NCBI GenBank assembly: GCA_013314755.1
Contig: JABUFA010000001.1
Coordinates: forward strand, 250,183 to 314,182
Direction: 5' to 3'
From: Chthonomonadia bacterium
GTDB lineage: Bacteria > Armatimonadota > HRBIN16
Length of the DNA: 64,000 bases
The translations under genes and the position numbers were made by a program. The notes below the pieces were generated by a model, which saw only the letters and a list, made by a program, of their open reading frames with translations, did not search any database and was not told the origin of the DNA. Shown one piece after another: positions 26,728 through 35,608 of the stretch (its first letter is position 1; each line of letters starts with the position of its first letter).

Positions 26728-27502
26728 ACCCCTGTTGAAGGTGGAAGGGCTGACGGTCGCCTTTGGTGACGCTCCGCCGGTGGTGCAGGATGTCGGCTTT
26801 GAGGTGATGCCCGGCGAGACGGTCGGCATCGTGGGCGAGAGCGGTTCCGGCAAGACGATAACTGCGCTCTCCATCATGCGCCTTCTGCCTCCAGGGGCGC
26901 GTATCGTGCGCGGCAGTATTCGGTTTGACGGACTACCTCTGCACGAGCTGAGCGAAGCGCAAATGCGCCGGGTGCGCGGCGGAGACATCGCGATGATTTT
27001 TCAGGATCCTTTCACCTGTCTGAACCCCGTCATGCGCATCGGTGAGCAGGTAGCGGAGGCGGCGCGCCTGCATCGTGACCGCGCCGAAGGGGACCCTAAT
27101 GCGCTGGCGATACAGATGCTGAGCGCGGTGCACCTGCCCGACCCCGAACGCATCGCGCGACGTTACCCCCATGAGCTTTCGGGAGGACAGCGACAGCGCG
27201 TGATGATTGCCATGGCGTTTATCTGCCATCCGCGCCTGCTCATTGCCGACGAACCCAGCACCGCGCTGGACGTCACCGTGCAGTTGCAAATCCTGCACCT
27301 GATGCGCGAGATGCAGGAACAGCAGGGAACCGCCGTTCTGCTGATTACCCATGACATCGGCGTGGTGGCGTACACCTGCGACCGGGTGCTGGTGATGCAC
27401 GAGGGAAGGATAGTGGAATCGGGCAGTGTGTATGAGGTGCTGGAGCATCCTCGTCATCCTTATACTCAACGATTGCTGGAGGCGGTAGGACAGGCAGGAT
27501 GA
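26711..27502 (+). CDS. Oligopeptide/dipeptide-type ABC transporter ATP-binding protein (OppD/DppD-like), short form
   Basis: Walker A is GESGSGKT, the Q-loop is [11 protein letters not shown], the signature is LSGGQRQRV and Walker B is [14 protein letters not shown]. The order and the [11 protein letters not shown] ending are those of the peptide/nickel subfamily. It is 263 residues, some 60 short of typical OppD, because the C-terminal oligo_HPY extension with its cysteines is missing; the next gene has it. It overlaps the preceding unknown gene by 17 bases and the next ATPase by four. No permease or binding protein gene is nearby, so the substrate is unknown. Confidence 0.92.
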   Translation: MSTVSEPLLKVEGLTVAFGDAPPVVQDVGFEVMPGETVGIVGESGSGKTITALSIMRLLPPGARIVRGSIRFDGLPLHELSEAQMRRVRGGDIAMIFQDPFTCLNPVMRIGEQVAEAARLHRDRAEGDPNALAIQMLSAVHLPDPERIARRYPHELSGGQRQRVMIAMAFICHPRLLIADEPSTALDVTVQLQILHLMREMQEQQGTAVLLITHDIGVVAYTCDRVLVMHEGRIVESGSVYEVLEHPRHPYTQRLLEAVGQAG

Positions 27503-28470
27503 GCGCGCATCCGCTGGTGGAGATAAAGGGGCTGAAGGTGTATTTTCCGCTGGCGCACGGCGAGGTGGTGCGTGCGGTGGATGGAGTGGACCTGCGTATC
27601 CATGCGGGCGAGGCGGTGGGGCTGGTAGGCGAGAGCGGCAGCGGCAAAAGCACGCTTGCCCGGGCGTTGCTACGCCTGCTTCCCCTAACCGCCGGCGAGG
27701 TGTGGTTTGACGGGCGCCCTCTGCATCGTCTGCCCGAGCGCGAGATGCGCCCCCTGCGTGCGCAGATGCAGATTGTGTTTCAGGACCCGATGGCGTCGCT
27801 GAACCCGCGTATGCGCGTGGGAGCCATCCTTGCCGAGCCGCTGGAGGTGCACCGCATCGCGAGGGGCAGGCAGGCATGGGAACAGGCGGGGCGATTGCTG
27901 GAGCGTGTCGGGCTGAGCCGGGAACACCTGCATCGCTACCCGCACGAGTTTTCGGGAGGTCAACGCCAGCGCATCTGCATCGCCCGTGCCATCGCCACCC
28001 AGCCGCGCCTGCTGGTCGCCGACGAGCCGACCTCCGCGTTAGACCTCTCCATCCGGGCGCAGATACATCGCCTGCTTCGCGAACTGCAGGAGGAGCTGAA
28101 CATGGCTATCCTGTTCGTCACGCACGACCTGCACGCGGTGCGACAGGTATGCTCCCGCGTGGAGGTGATGTATCTGGGCAAAATCGTGGAGTGCGCACCC
28201 GTGCAGAGGCTGTTTACCGAGCCTGCGCACCCCTATACGCGCACCCTGTTGGACGCGGTGCTGGAGCCGATGCCCTCTCAGGCGCGCCGCCCGCGACGGC
28301 TACCTACTGGCGATGCGCCCACCGCTACCCGCGTGCCGACCGGCTGCCGGTTCCATACACGCTGTCCGATTGCGCAGGAGCGGTGTCGTGAGGAGGAGCC
28401 GGAACTGCGCGAGGTGGGCAAGGGACACCGTGCGGCGTGCTTTTATCCGCTGTCAGGAGGCACAGGATAA
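27499..28470 (+). CDS. Oligopeptide/dipeptide-type ABC transporter ATP-binding protein (OppF/DppF-like)
   Basis: The 323-residue protein has Walker A GESGSGKS, QIVFQDPMASLNP, signature FSGGQRQRI and Walker B RLLVADEPTSALDL. The C-terminal oligo_HPY extension is complete, with the cysteine pattern CRFHTRCPIAQERC and a final Cys in RAACFYP, which in this family resembles an iron-sulfur or metal site. The start overlaps the preceding ATPase stop by four bases. The pair would energise a permease encoded elsewhere. Confidence 0.93.
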   Translation: MSAHPLVEIKGLKVYFPLAHGEVVRAVDGVDLRIHAGEAVGLVGESGSGKSTLARALLRLLPLTAGEVWFDGRPLHRLPEREMRPLRAQMQIVFQDPMASLNPRMRVGAILAEPLEVHRIARGRQAWEQAGRLLERVGLSREHLHRYPHEFSGGQRQRICIARAIATQPRLLVADEPTSALDLSIRAQIHRLLRELQEELNMAILFVTHDLHAVRQVCSRVEVMYLGKIVECAPVQRLFTEPAHPYTRTLLDAVLEPMPSQARRPRRLPTGDAPTATRVPTGCRFHTRCPIAQERCREEEPELREVGKGHRAACFYPLSGGTG

Positions 28471-28479
28471 CATGCGATT

Positions 28480-28508
28480 TTGCCAAAGCAGGGAGAAAGA
28501 AGTATAAT
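28480..28508 (+). promoter_or_regulatory. Sigma-70-type promoter of the DUF1854-comF pair
   Basis: TTGCCA and a perfect TATAAT are separated by 17 bases. The expected start is near 28515, about 30 bases before ATG 28547. Confidence 0.65.
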
Positions 28509-28546
28509 ATCGCTGTGAACCCTCACCCCACAAGAGGAATGCTGAG

Positions 28547-29101
28547 ATGATGAATGTCGACAGTCGTGGCGTCAGCCTGGATATGCTTCGTTTCCGGGAC
28601 GTGCCGAACTTTGAGGTGCGCTTTCTGGAGCCGTCGCAGATTCGGCTTTTTCGCACGCCCGGTTCCAGCCAGATCCGGATGACCATCGAGGGCGAGCGGA
28701 GCGTGCTGCGCGTGCATGTGGTACGCTGTTTCCCACTATCCGACCCCAACCATTTCCTCAGCCTGCGTGACGGTGCAGACCAGGAGATAGGCATCCTCAA
28801 ATCCCTGCATGGGCTGGACCCCGAATCGCGCCGAATCATCGAGGAGGAGCTGGACAGACGCTACTTCGTGCCGGTGGTGCAAAAGGTGTATTCCGTGCGT
28901 GAGGAGTACGGCACCATTACCTGGGATGTGCAGACCAATCGCGGACGCAGGGTGTATCAGGTGCGCCATCTGCGCGATAACGTGCAGGAGGTCACTCCCA
29001 CCCGCCTGATTATCACCGACATGGACGGCAACCGCTTCGAAATCCCCGATACGACCAAACTGGACTCGCGCAGTATGGCGGTTATCGCCCGGGCACTATG
29101 A
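28547..29101 (+). CDS. DUF1854 domain-containing protein
   Basis: The 184-residue protein matches the DUF1854 pattern: EGERSVLRVHVVRCFPLSDP, HFLSLRDGADQEIGILKS, LDRRYFVPVVQKVYSVREEY and the ending DMDGNRFEIPDTTKLD. It is cytosolic with no membrane segment. In other genomes this family often accompanies ABC transporters, and it lies here 76 bases after two ABC ATPases, though behind its own promoter. AGAGGA stands eight bases before the ATG. Biochemical role unknown. Confidence 0.88.
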   Translation: MMNVDSRGVSLDMLRFRDVPNFEVRFLEPSQIRLFRTPGSSQIRMTIEGERSVLRVHVVRCFPLSDPNHFLSLRDGADQEIGILKSLHGLDPESRRIIEEELDRRYFVPVVQKVYSVREEYGTITWDVQTNRGRRVYQVRHLRDNVQEVTPTRLIITDMDGNRFEIPDTTKLDSRSMAVIARAL

Positions 29102-29823
29102 GGTGGGCACGAAGGCTCTGGCACGAGATTCTGGATGCCCTTTACCCGCCGCGTTGTGCCGGCTGTGGACTGGTGGGAATTGAAGGTTGGTGTGAGGAGT
29201 GCGCTGGACAGATTGAGTATGTGGCACCGCCCGTGTGCAATCGTTGTGGCACGCCCCTGTCGCCAGAGGAGTTTTGCGCGTCGTGCAGGGCAAATCCGCT
29301 TGTGATGGAGGCAGTACGCGCCGCGGCACACTATCGCGGCGTGGTTCAGAGCGCCATCCACCGCTGTAAATACGGCAAACGCCCTGCTGTAGCTCCTGCG
29401 CTGGCGGACCTGCTGGTCACGGGCTGGCAAAGTCCGCTCACCGAGCCGCTTCACTCTGCAGAGGTCGTTATCCCCATGCCCATCCATCCGCAACGGGAAC
29501 GCGAGCGCGGTTTCAACCAGAGCCTGTTGATTGCCGCCCATTTCTGCTACCACACAGGACTGAGCCTGATACAAGGCGTGCTGGAGCGCGTGGTCTATCA
29601 TCGCCCGCAGGTCGGTTTGGATGCAAGCGAACGACGTCAGAACGTGCGCGATGCGTTCCGCGTGGTGCAAAGCCAGCAGGTCGTGGGCAGAACTGTGTTG
29701 TTGATTGACGACGTTTGGACGACGGGCAGCACCTTGAACGAGGCGGCAAAGGCATTATTATCAGCGGGAGCGGCGCGTGTGTTCGCCTATACCGTAGCGC
29801 ACGAACCGCTGAGCACAATGTAG
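29098..29823 (+). CDS. comF: ComF family protein (phosphoribosyltransferase fold)
   Basis: The N-terminal zinc-finger cysteines are visible as CAGC, CEEC, CNRC and CASC within residues 17-65. The C-terminal PRPP-binding motif is VLLIDDVWTTGSTLNEAA (about 200-217), and PMPIHPQRERERGFNQS is the usual ComF middle motif. In naturally competent bacteria ComF helps DNA uptake, so together with the pilus operon this hints at competence, although comEA and comEC are not in the window. The ATG overlaps the stop of the DUF1854 gene (29098-29101). Confidence 0.92.
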   Translation: MRWARRLWHEILDALYPPRCAGCGLVGIEGWCEECAGQIEYVAPPVCNRCGTPLSPEEFCASCRANPLVMEAVRAAAHYRGVVQSAIHRCKYGKRPAVAPALADLLVTGWQSPLTEPLHSAEVVIPMPIHPQRERERGFNQSLLIAAHFCYHTGLSLIQGVLERVVYHRPQVGLDASERRQNVRDAFRVVQSQQVVGRTVLLIDDVWTTGSTLNEAAKALLSAGAARVFAYTVAHEPLSTM

Positions 29824-29826
29824 GGG

Positions 29827-29850
29827 AGGGCAACCACAGCGGGCTGCCCT
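29827..29850. terminator. Hairpin between convergent comF and beta-helix genes
   Basis: AGGGCA pairs with TGCCCT around an inner loop. It could serve both converging genes. Its sequence resembles the GGGCAACCAC repeat module found at 25233. Confidence 0.45.
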
Positions 29851-29863
29851 CTTCAGGTGAATC

Positions 29864-31936
29864 TTATCTGCTTATCGGAAAGGCGGGATGAGCCAACGGT
29901 GTTCCGCCCTTTCGCCGGTTTGTCAGCCTGCCGGTGCGCGACAGGTCTATCGGCTTGAAGCCCAACTTCAGCGCAGGGGACCCCGGCTTCAGCCGAAAAT
30001 CGCCCTTTCCGGGATTGACAAACAGCGGGTCGGCGATGAGTGAATGCACGTCCTGCCCGCGAGCCTTCCACTCCTCAAAGCTCCAGTTTGCGAAGCGCAC
30101 CTCGCCGCCGCCCTCGTGCCAGTAGAGGTTATAGTCCAGCCTGTACTGGTCATCACCCCAGTTGCCGTGCAGGAGGGGACCCTCCTTCCATATCACGATG
30201 TTGCGTTCGAAGGTGAAGGAGAGGTGCGGTTCCTGCCGAGTGCGCTGGATTTGCCCCTCGCGGGCGTAGGCAAGGATGTTGTTCACCACGCGGTTCTCCT
30301 TGCCGTAGTGCTGATGGAACCCACCCGTTTTGGTGCGATAGACCACGTTGTTCTCCGCCAGGATGTGGGTAGTGCCTTCGTCAAAGTAGATGCCCCATCC
30401 ACCGTAAGAGAAGCTGCCGATGTCGTGGATGAGGTTATGGTGGATCAGTGAGCCTTCCTGCAGTCCCAGCGTATAGATACCACCTAAGTCGCTGAGCACA
30501 CCCTGTCCCAGGTCGTGAATGTGGTTGTAGGCGATGGTGTTATGGTGCCCCAGATGCTGTGTATAGCCCCATGTCCAGCCAACGGAGACACCAACGGAGT
30601 AGAAGTCACAGATTTCATTATGCTCGATGCGATTGTAAGGTGACTGCCCAATCCACACGCCGACCGACGCGGCGTGAAGTCTGCCACCATGCGCGATCAG
30701 GCTATCGCGCACCACGTGATGGCTGACCACCTGTTCCTCGTCCTGCGGGATGTTCATCGTGCCGATTTTGATCCCTCCTGCGCCCATATCGGTCATCTCG
30801 CAGCGTTCCACGCGGTTGCGCTTGCACCCCTGCCCGAAGTCGAAGGCGTAATCGCCCACGTGCGTTACCCGGCAGTCTTCGAAGGCGCAATCCCGCGCGC
30901 CCTGTGCGGAAATCGCACCGCCCACAAGCACCTCAGCCTGCCAGCAGCTGTAGCCCTGCGGAGGCGTTACCCAGTTTGTATGCGCGAAGGTCAATCCGCG
31001 AAAAATCAGGTGCTGTACCCACCGTTTGTCCTGCATGTCGCCTTTCAGTTCTATCAATCGCGGCAGTTTGGGCGCAACCACCACCGCCTTTTCCGGCGTC
31101 TCGCCCGGCATGGGGATGTAAGTGAGGGTGCCGGTACGGCGGTCCAGATACCATTCGCCCGGGTTTTGCAGCGCCTCGCGCACGTTCTCCACCAGATAGC
31201 GGTTACCCTGATTGAGCGCGGACCACCATTCGCGGTGCGAGGTGGCGCCGGTGAAGGTTACCACGCGGTTGGCGGTATCCACCTGGGCAATACGCAGGCG
31301 TGCCATGGACCATATCTGTATCGCCAGTATCTCCACGTCCTGCAGGCTGTACCAGTCGGGGCGCAGGTCACCCTCGCGGAAGCGGAAGCGGTCCCAGCCC
31401 GGCTTGCCTTCGGGCGGCTGTATCGCCTCAGCGATGGTGAAATAGCCTTCCTTTGGCAGGCGAGGGCGGTAGCGGCGTTCGCCGTTCACCCACAGCTGGA
31501 TGAAGTTCCACTCACCGCTTGCCACCTGCGGCAGGTTGATCTCCCAGTGTCCCCGCTCGTTCACCTTCCATCCCGATAGCACCACGCCTCCGCTGAGGAT
31601 GGGCTTTTCGCCCGGGTAGGCGGTGTAGATGGTGGGCGATTGCGCCGTGCCAGAGTCTTCGGGGGTGAAGACCAGCGGCTCGTCGAGCGAGTAAACGCCT
31701 TTGCGCACCATCACCACCACAGGGCGGTTGAGGCTTCCTTTCTGCCGGAGTTCGCGCACCGCCTGCTGGGCGCGCTGAAGGGTGGCGAAGGGACCATCGG
31801 TGCGCTGGCGGTTGGGGGCGGACAGTGTGCCCGACCAGGCATCGTTACCGTTCTTCGCCACGTAGAAATCGGCGCGAGGAGCCGCGCTTGCACTGACTGT
31901 TAGCAGACAGCATACCATAATCACAAGCACTCCCAT
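29864..31936 (-). CDS. Secreted right-handed parallel beta-helix protein, 690 aa
   Basis: A signal peptide (MGVLVIMVCCLLTVSASAA) is followed by DFYVAKNGNDAWSG, the usual opening of Pel/pectate-lyase-type or DUF1565 helix proteins. The middle is a beta-helix with repeated asparagine/isoleucine-rich turns such as NRIEHNEICDFYSVG, HNTIAYNHIHDLGQG and HILAENNVVYRTKTGG. The C-terminus has ADPLFVNPGKGDFRLKPGSP, common in this class. It probably binds or cleaves an extracellular polysaccharide; the linkage cannot be told. I chose ATG 31936 because the signal peptide starts there after an AGCAGG motif; the frame is open up to 32074. Confidence 0.87.
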   Translation of the reverse strand: MGVLVIMVCCLLTVSASAAPRADFYVAKNGNDAWSGTLSAPNRQRTDGPFATLQRAQQAVRELRQKGSLNRPVVVMVRKGVYSLDEPLVFTPEDSGTAQSPTIYTAYPGEKPILSGGVVLSGWKVNERGHWEINLPQVASGEWNFIQLWVNGERRYRPRLPKEGYFTIAEAIQPPEGKPGWDRFRFREGDLRPDWYSLQDVEILAIQIWSMARLRIAQVDTANRVVTFTGATSHREWWSALNQGNRYLVENVREALQNPGEWYLDRRTGTLTYIPMPGETPEKAVVVAPKLPRLIELKGDMQDKRWVQHLIFRGLTFAHTNWVTPPQGYSCWQAEVLVGGAISAQGARDCAFEDCRVTHVGDYAFDFGQGCKRNRVERCEMTDMGAGGIKIGTMNIPQDEEQVVSHHVVRDSLIAHGGRLHAASVGVWIGQSPYNRIEHNEICDFYSVGVSVGWTWGYTQHLGHHNTIAYNHIHDLGQGVLSDLGGIYTLGLQEGSLIHHNLIHDIGSFSYGGWGIYFDEGTTHILAENNVVYRTKTGGFHQHYGKENRVVNNILAYAREGQIQRTRQEPHLSFTFERNIVIWKEGPLLHGNWGDDQYRLDYNLYWHEGGGEVRFANWSFEEWKARGQDVHSLIADPLFVNPGKGDFRLKPGSPALKLGFKPIDLSRTGRLTNRRKGGTPLAHPAFPISR

Positions 31937-32082
31937 CCTGCTCGCTCCTGTCGACAAGATTAACGTTAGAGTGGTTCGCCCCGCTGAGGGGATTTCCTGC
32001 GACCAACAGGATGAAGGGGTATGGTGAGCGAAATGAAACATGACAAAAGCCACGAGCAAGAGCCGCGGAGGCAAACGGGGTT

Positions 32083-32946
32083 ATGGTAGAGGTTCTGCAG
32101 GGCGACTGCCTTGAGCTGCTGGATTCATTTGAAGAGAACAGGTTCGCGCTCACCTTTCTGGACCCGCCGTTCAATCAGGGCAAGGACTACGCCTACTTTG
32201 ACGACGACCAGCCCGAGTGGGCATACTGGGACTGGCTGGGGCAGGTCTGCGCGAAAGTGCACCGCTGTACCCAGCCGGGTGGAGCCATCTACTTCATGCA
32301 GCGTGAAAAGAACGCGGAGTTCGTGTTGAGGACATTACGGGAGACCGGCTGGACCTTGCAGAACCTCATCATCTGGCAGAAGAAGACCTCCGCGGTTCCC
32401 AACCAAAACCGGTTTGGGAAGCAGTATCAGATTATCGCGTTTGCAACCAAGGGCAAGCCTCGCGTGTTCCATCGGTTGCGGATCGATCTACCACCTGAAC
32501 CAGGTTACAAGCAGCCCAGAGAGGAGGGCGTCTTCGTCACCGACTGCTGGACCGACATTCGCGAAATGACTTCGGGCTACTTCGCAGGAGACGAGGCGTT
32601 GAGAGACCTGTCGGGTGAGCGCATCCATAAACAGCAGTCACCAGTTGCTCTGCTTCTCAGGATACTGCTCTCTTCCACGAACCCCGGCGACTGGGTGCTG
32701 GACCCCTTTGCGGGTACGGGAACCACCGCAGTTGTTGCTGAACAGTTAGGGCGTCACTGTGTGGCTCTGGAGATAGACCCGAACTATGTGGAGGTCATCC
32801 GCACGCGGTTACAGGCTCGTCGGTCCGCAGATTCCATCCTGCGATGGTATCCCTACTATCGCTTCACACCCAATCTGGAGTCTATCTGGCAGGTAGAGGT
32901 CACCACAGAGTGGGGTCAGGGCTCACATGTTGCACTTACAGCATAA
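32083..32946 (+). CDS. Solitary DNA methyltransferase (N6-adenine/N4-cytosine, beta class)
   Basis: The catalytic motif IV DPPF lies at residues 27-30 in LTFLDPPFNQGKDY and the AdoMet-binding motif I DPFAGTGTT at about 207, an order (IV, target-recognition region, I) that defines the beta class. DPPF suggests an exocyclic amino group of adenine, though N4-cytosine is possible. GRHCVALEIDPNYVEVIRTR is the expected motif II region. The 287-residue length is normal. No restriction endonuclease gene adjoins, so it may be an orphan methylase for regulation or protection. Confidence 0.9.
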   Translation: MVEVLQGDCLELLDSFEENRFALTFLDPPFNQGKDYAYFDDDQPEWAYWDWLGQVCAKVHRCTQPGGAIYFMQREKNAEFVLRTLRETGWTLQNLIIWQKKTSAVPNQNRFGKQYQIIAFATKGKPRVFHRLRIDLPPEPGYKQPREEGVFVTDCWTDIREMTSGYFAGDEALRDLSGERIHKQQSPVALLLRILLSSTNPGDWVLDPFAGTGTTAVVAEQLGRHCVALEIDPNYVEVIRTRLQARRSADSILRWYPYYRFTPNLESIWQVEVTTEWGQGSHVALTA

Positions 32947-32997
32947 GCGTAACGGCAAATATACGGTGCTTCAGAGCATTGTGCCCAGGTGAGACAC

Positions 32998-35427
32998 ATG
33001 TCCGACCGCTATCTGCTGTGGCGCGAAGGCAGGGCGCAGGCAGACATCATCCTGCCCGACCCGGCAACGCCGATAGAGCGGGATGCGGCTGAGGAGCTGC
33101 GCAGGTTCCTCTGTCTGGCGTCGGAGGCAGAGTGGCAGTGCGTTCCGGAAGGAAGTCGTCAACGGAGCGGAATCTTTGTGGGACGAACGAAATTCGCTGC
33201 CGAACGCCAGCTATTGTCCGGCACTCTGCCTGATGAAGCCTACCTGCTGTGGTGCGACCCGTCGCAACGCGCTGTCGTGCTGTGTGGCGTGAGCGATATG
33301 GCGACCGCCTATGCCGTGTACGACTTCCTGCATCGCTTCGTGGATGCACGCTGGTATCTGCCCACCGACCTGTTCCAGGTGGTTCCGAAACGACGCGACC
33401 TTGCTCTGCCCGCTTTCCGAACATTACAATCTCCAGCCTTCTCACCGCGCACCTTTGGCTACGTGTGGATGGGTGAGAAGTGCAGTTACACCGGCGAACG
33501 CCATCCCGTCTTCGGCTGTGACCGCTGGGCGGTGCGCAATCGGCTATCGGTAGACCGGCGAGGCACGCCCCAGTACCACTCGCACAACCTGTACCGCATC
33601 GTTTCTCCCCAGAAATATGGGCAATCGCACCCCGAGTATTTCCCTCTGCGCCGGGGCAGGCGATACGTGCCTACCAATCCGATGGATCAAGACTGGCAAC
33701 CCTGCCTGACCAACCCGGATGTGGTGAGGCTGGCGGTGGAAGCAGGCAGAGAGTTTTTCCGCCAGAATCCGCGCGAGTGGCAGTGGTTCTCGCTGGGCAT
33801 CAACGACGGCTACGGATGGTGTGAGTGTGACCGATGCCGGGCGGTGAACGGCTCACCACCACCGTTTCGCGGTCGCGAGGTGCAGTCGGAGGTCTACTAT
33901 CGGTTTGTCGAACAGGTCGCTTCGCAGTTAAAGCAGGAGTTTCCCGACCGCAAGATGGGACTGATAGCCTATCTTTCGGTGGAGAAGCCGCCCCAGCGCA
34001 TCGCCCGCCTGCCAGACAACGTGGTGGTGGTTATCACACAGGAGACCGCCCAGCACCACGACCGCACCTATCGGGAAGAGGATGTACGCTTCGTCAAGGA
34101 ATGGCTGGCGAAGGCAAACGGACAGGTGTATCGCTACGACTACCACGGGCTGACGTGGGTGATGCCCCGCTACTTTCCCACGCTGGTGGCGGAAGACGCC
34201 CGTCGCATGAGGGAATTGGGACTGAAAGGCTACTATACCGAAGACGTGCCCACGTGGAGCACCATGGGACCGCTTCTGTATCTGACCGCCCGACTGTGGT
34301 GGAACCCTTCTGAAAACGAGCGAACCATCCTGACCGAGTTCTCTCGCAACCTGTTCGGGCGAGCCGCCGAGCCGATGCAGAAGGTCTTTGCGGTGTACGA
34401 ACGTATCTGGATGCGCCCGCGACAGGGCAGGTTCTTTGCCGGGCTTTCCGGTCCCGCAGACCAGGTGCATCTCTACACTTCCGACGATTTGCGCAGTATA
34501 AATCACCTGTTTGAGCAGGCGTTGCGCCTTGCGGATAGCGAGCCTGCAAGCCAACGGGTACGCTTCTTCGAACAGGGATGGCGACTGGCGGAGTTCTACC
34601 TGAAGGAACACCTTGCCAGCGCACAGCTGGCGCGCGGCGACACAGATTCGGGATTACAGCTCCTGCAACTGCTGGCAGAGCATGAGCGGTTCTATCAGCG
34701 CTTTCGCCAGCAGGATGGACTGCTCAGTGGCACAGTTCGCTGGATGCTGGAGGAGCTAGGGCGCGAGGGCGCATGGCGGACAAGCCTGAAGCAAAAAGCC
34801 ATCTCCATGCTGGTTAACCTGACCACCGGGCAGGTTCAGACGCAGGAGGGGCGGGATACCATCCGAAGAATGCGCCTTTTCGCCAGACAAACGGCTGACG
34901 AGCCTCTGCAACGCCTGATTGACACCCTGATTCGATGGCAGGAGCTACCACCAGCGCCAAACGTGTTGCGCAATCCCGAACTGCAAGCAGAGGATGCGGA
35001 GTGGAAAGAGAGCACTCCGGGCGAATGGGGCTTCTGGCGTGCTGCCAGCGGCACCCCCGAGCATCGCAAAGGGTCTGTACGCATCACAGGCATTGCCGAC
35101 GATGCCTGCTTCCTGCAGGCACAACCGGTCTCTGCCGGCGAAGCGGTGCTGGCGCGTGCGCGCTACCGGCTGAAAGCGGGAACTTCTGCTGTGGTGTATC
35201 TGCGCTGTCGCTGGCGCATCGAGACGGGCTGGTTTCCTGCAGGCGGCGGGGGAGAGCAGGATCTGTTGAGCGAAGCCTCATGCTCTACCCCTGAAGGTAC
35301 ACTTACTGTCTTTGGCATCGTACCCGATGGTGTGTCGCAGGCGCTTCTTTTGCTGGGGGTGCGCAACCTGAATGCAGGAGAGTGGGTAGAGTTCACCGAG
35401 CCATACCTGGCGCGACGTCGGGTGTAG
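32998..35427 (+). CDS. DUF4838 domain-containing protein, 809 aa
   Basis: The protein resembles DUF4838 proteins, which are related to alpha-glucuronidases. An N-terminal GH20/67-like domain is seen as RDAAEELRRFL, GVSDMATAYAVYDFLHRFVDARWYLP (residues about 100-125). The DUF4838 core has FSLGINDGYGWCECDRCRAV, YYRFVEQVASQLKQEFPDRKMG and YYTEDVPTWSTMGPLLYLTARL. A C-terminal beta domain (about 660-809) could bind carbohydrate. There is no signal peptide, so it is probably intracellular. I chose ATG 32998 because AGGTGA precedes it by five to six bases; GTG 32989 is in frame. Confidence 0.83.
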   Translation: MSDRYLLWREGRAQADIILPDPATPIERDAAEELRRFLCLASEAEWQCVPEGSRQRSGIFVGRTKFAAERQLLSGTLPDEAYLLWCDPSQRAVVLCGVSDMATAYAVYDFLHRFVDARWYLPTDLFQVVPKRRDLALPAFRTLQSPAFSPRTFGYVWMGEKCSYTGERHPVFGCDRWAVRNRLSVDRRGTPQYHSHNLYRIVSPQKYGQSHPEYFPLRRGRRYVPTNPMDQDWQPCLTNPDVVRLAVEAGREFFRQNPREWQWFSLGINDGYGWCECDRCRAVNGSPPPFRGREVQSEVYYRFVEQVASQLKQEFPDRKMGLIAYLSVEKPPQRIARLPDNVVVVITQETAQHHDRTYREEDVRFVKEWLAKANGQVYRYDYHGLTWVMPRYFPTLVAEDARRMRELGLKGYYTEDVPTWSTMGPLLYLTARLWWNPSENERTILTEFSRNLFGRAAEPMQKVFAVYERIWMRPRQGRFFAGLSGPADQVHLYTSDDLRSINHLFEQALRLADSEPASQRVRFFEQGWRLAEFYLKEHLASAQLARGDTDSGLQLLQLLAEHERFYQRFRQQDGLLSGTVRWMLEELGREGAWRTSLKQKAISMLVNLTTGQVQTQEGRDTIRRMRLFARQTADEPLQRLIDTLIRWQELPPAPNVLRNPELQAEDAEWKESTPGEWGFWRAASGTPEHRKGSVRITGIADDACFLQAQPVSAGEAVLARARYRLKAGTSAVVYLRCRWRIETGWFPAGGGGEQDLLSEASCSTPEGTLTVFGIVPDGVSQALLLLGVRNLNAGEWVEFTEPYLARRRV

Positions 35428-35486
35428 AGCCTATGTCCTGCCAGGGATTTGCGCAAAAAGGGTGAAAGTCGCTCCATGCCCAGATT

Positions 35487-35515
35487 TCTCCTTCTTGCAA
35501 GGAGAACTTTTTTTT
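35487..35515 (+). terminator. Rho-independent terminator of the DUF4838 gene
   Basis: TCTCCTT pairs with AAGGAGA around a five-base loop, then AC and eight T. It separates the DUF4838 gene from the LacI promoter 22 bases downstream. Confidence 0.8.
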
Positions 35516-35536
35516 CGAGGATCTTTCCCCAGCCCC

Positions 35537-35565
35537 TTGACAACCGATGCAGAAAGCGGTATCAT
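35537..35565 (+). promoter_or_regulatory. Near-consensus promoter of the LacI-type regulator
   Basis: A perfect TTGACA is followed by 17 bases and TATCAT. The expected start, near 35572, falls on the first operator. Confidence 0.78.
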
Positions 35566-35570
35566 CTATC

Positions 35571-35594
35571 CGAAACGTTTCGCGAAACGTTTCT
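35571..35594. promoter_or_regulatory. Two tandem LacI-family operators
   Basis: CGAAACGTTTCG at 35571-35582 is a perfect palindrome with the central CG typical of LacI/GalR operators, and CGAAACGTTTCT follows at once at 35583-35594. Both cover the expected transcription start, so the regulator downstream probably represses itself. Confidence 0.8.
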
Positions 35595-35608
35595 CAAAGG
35601 AAACAGCC

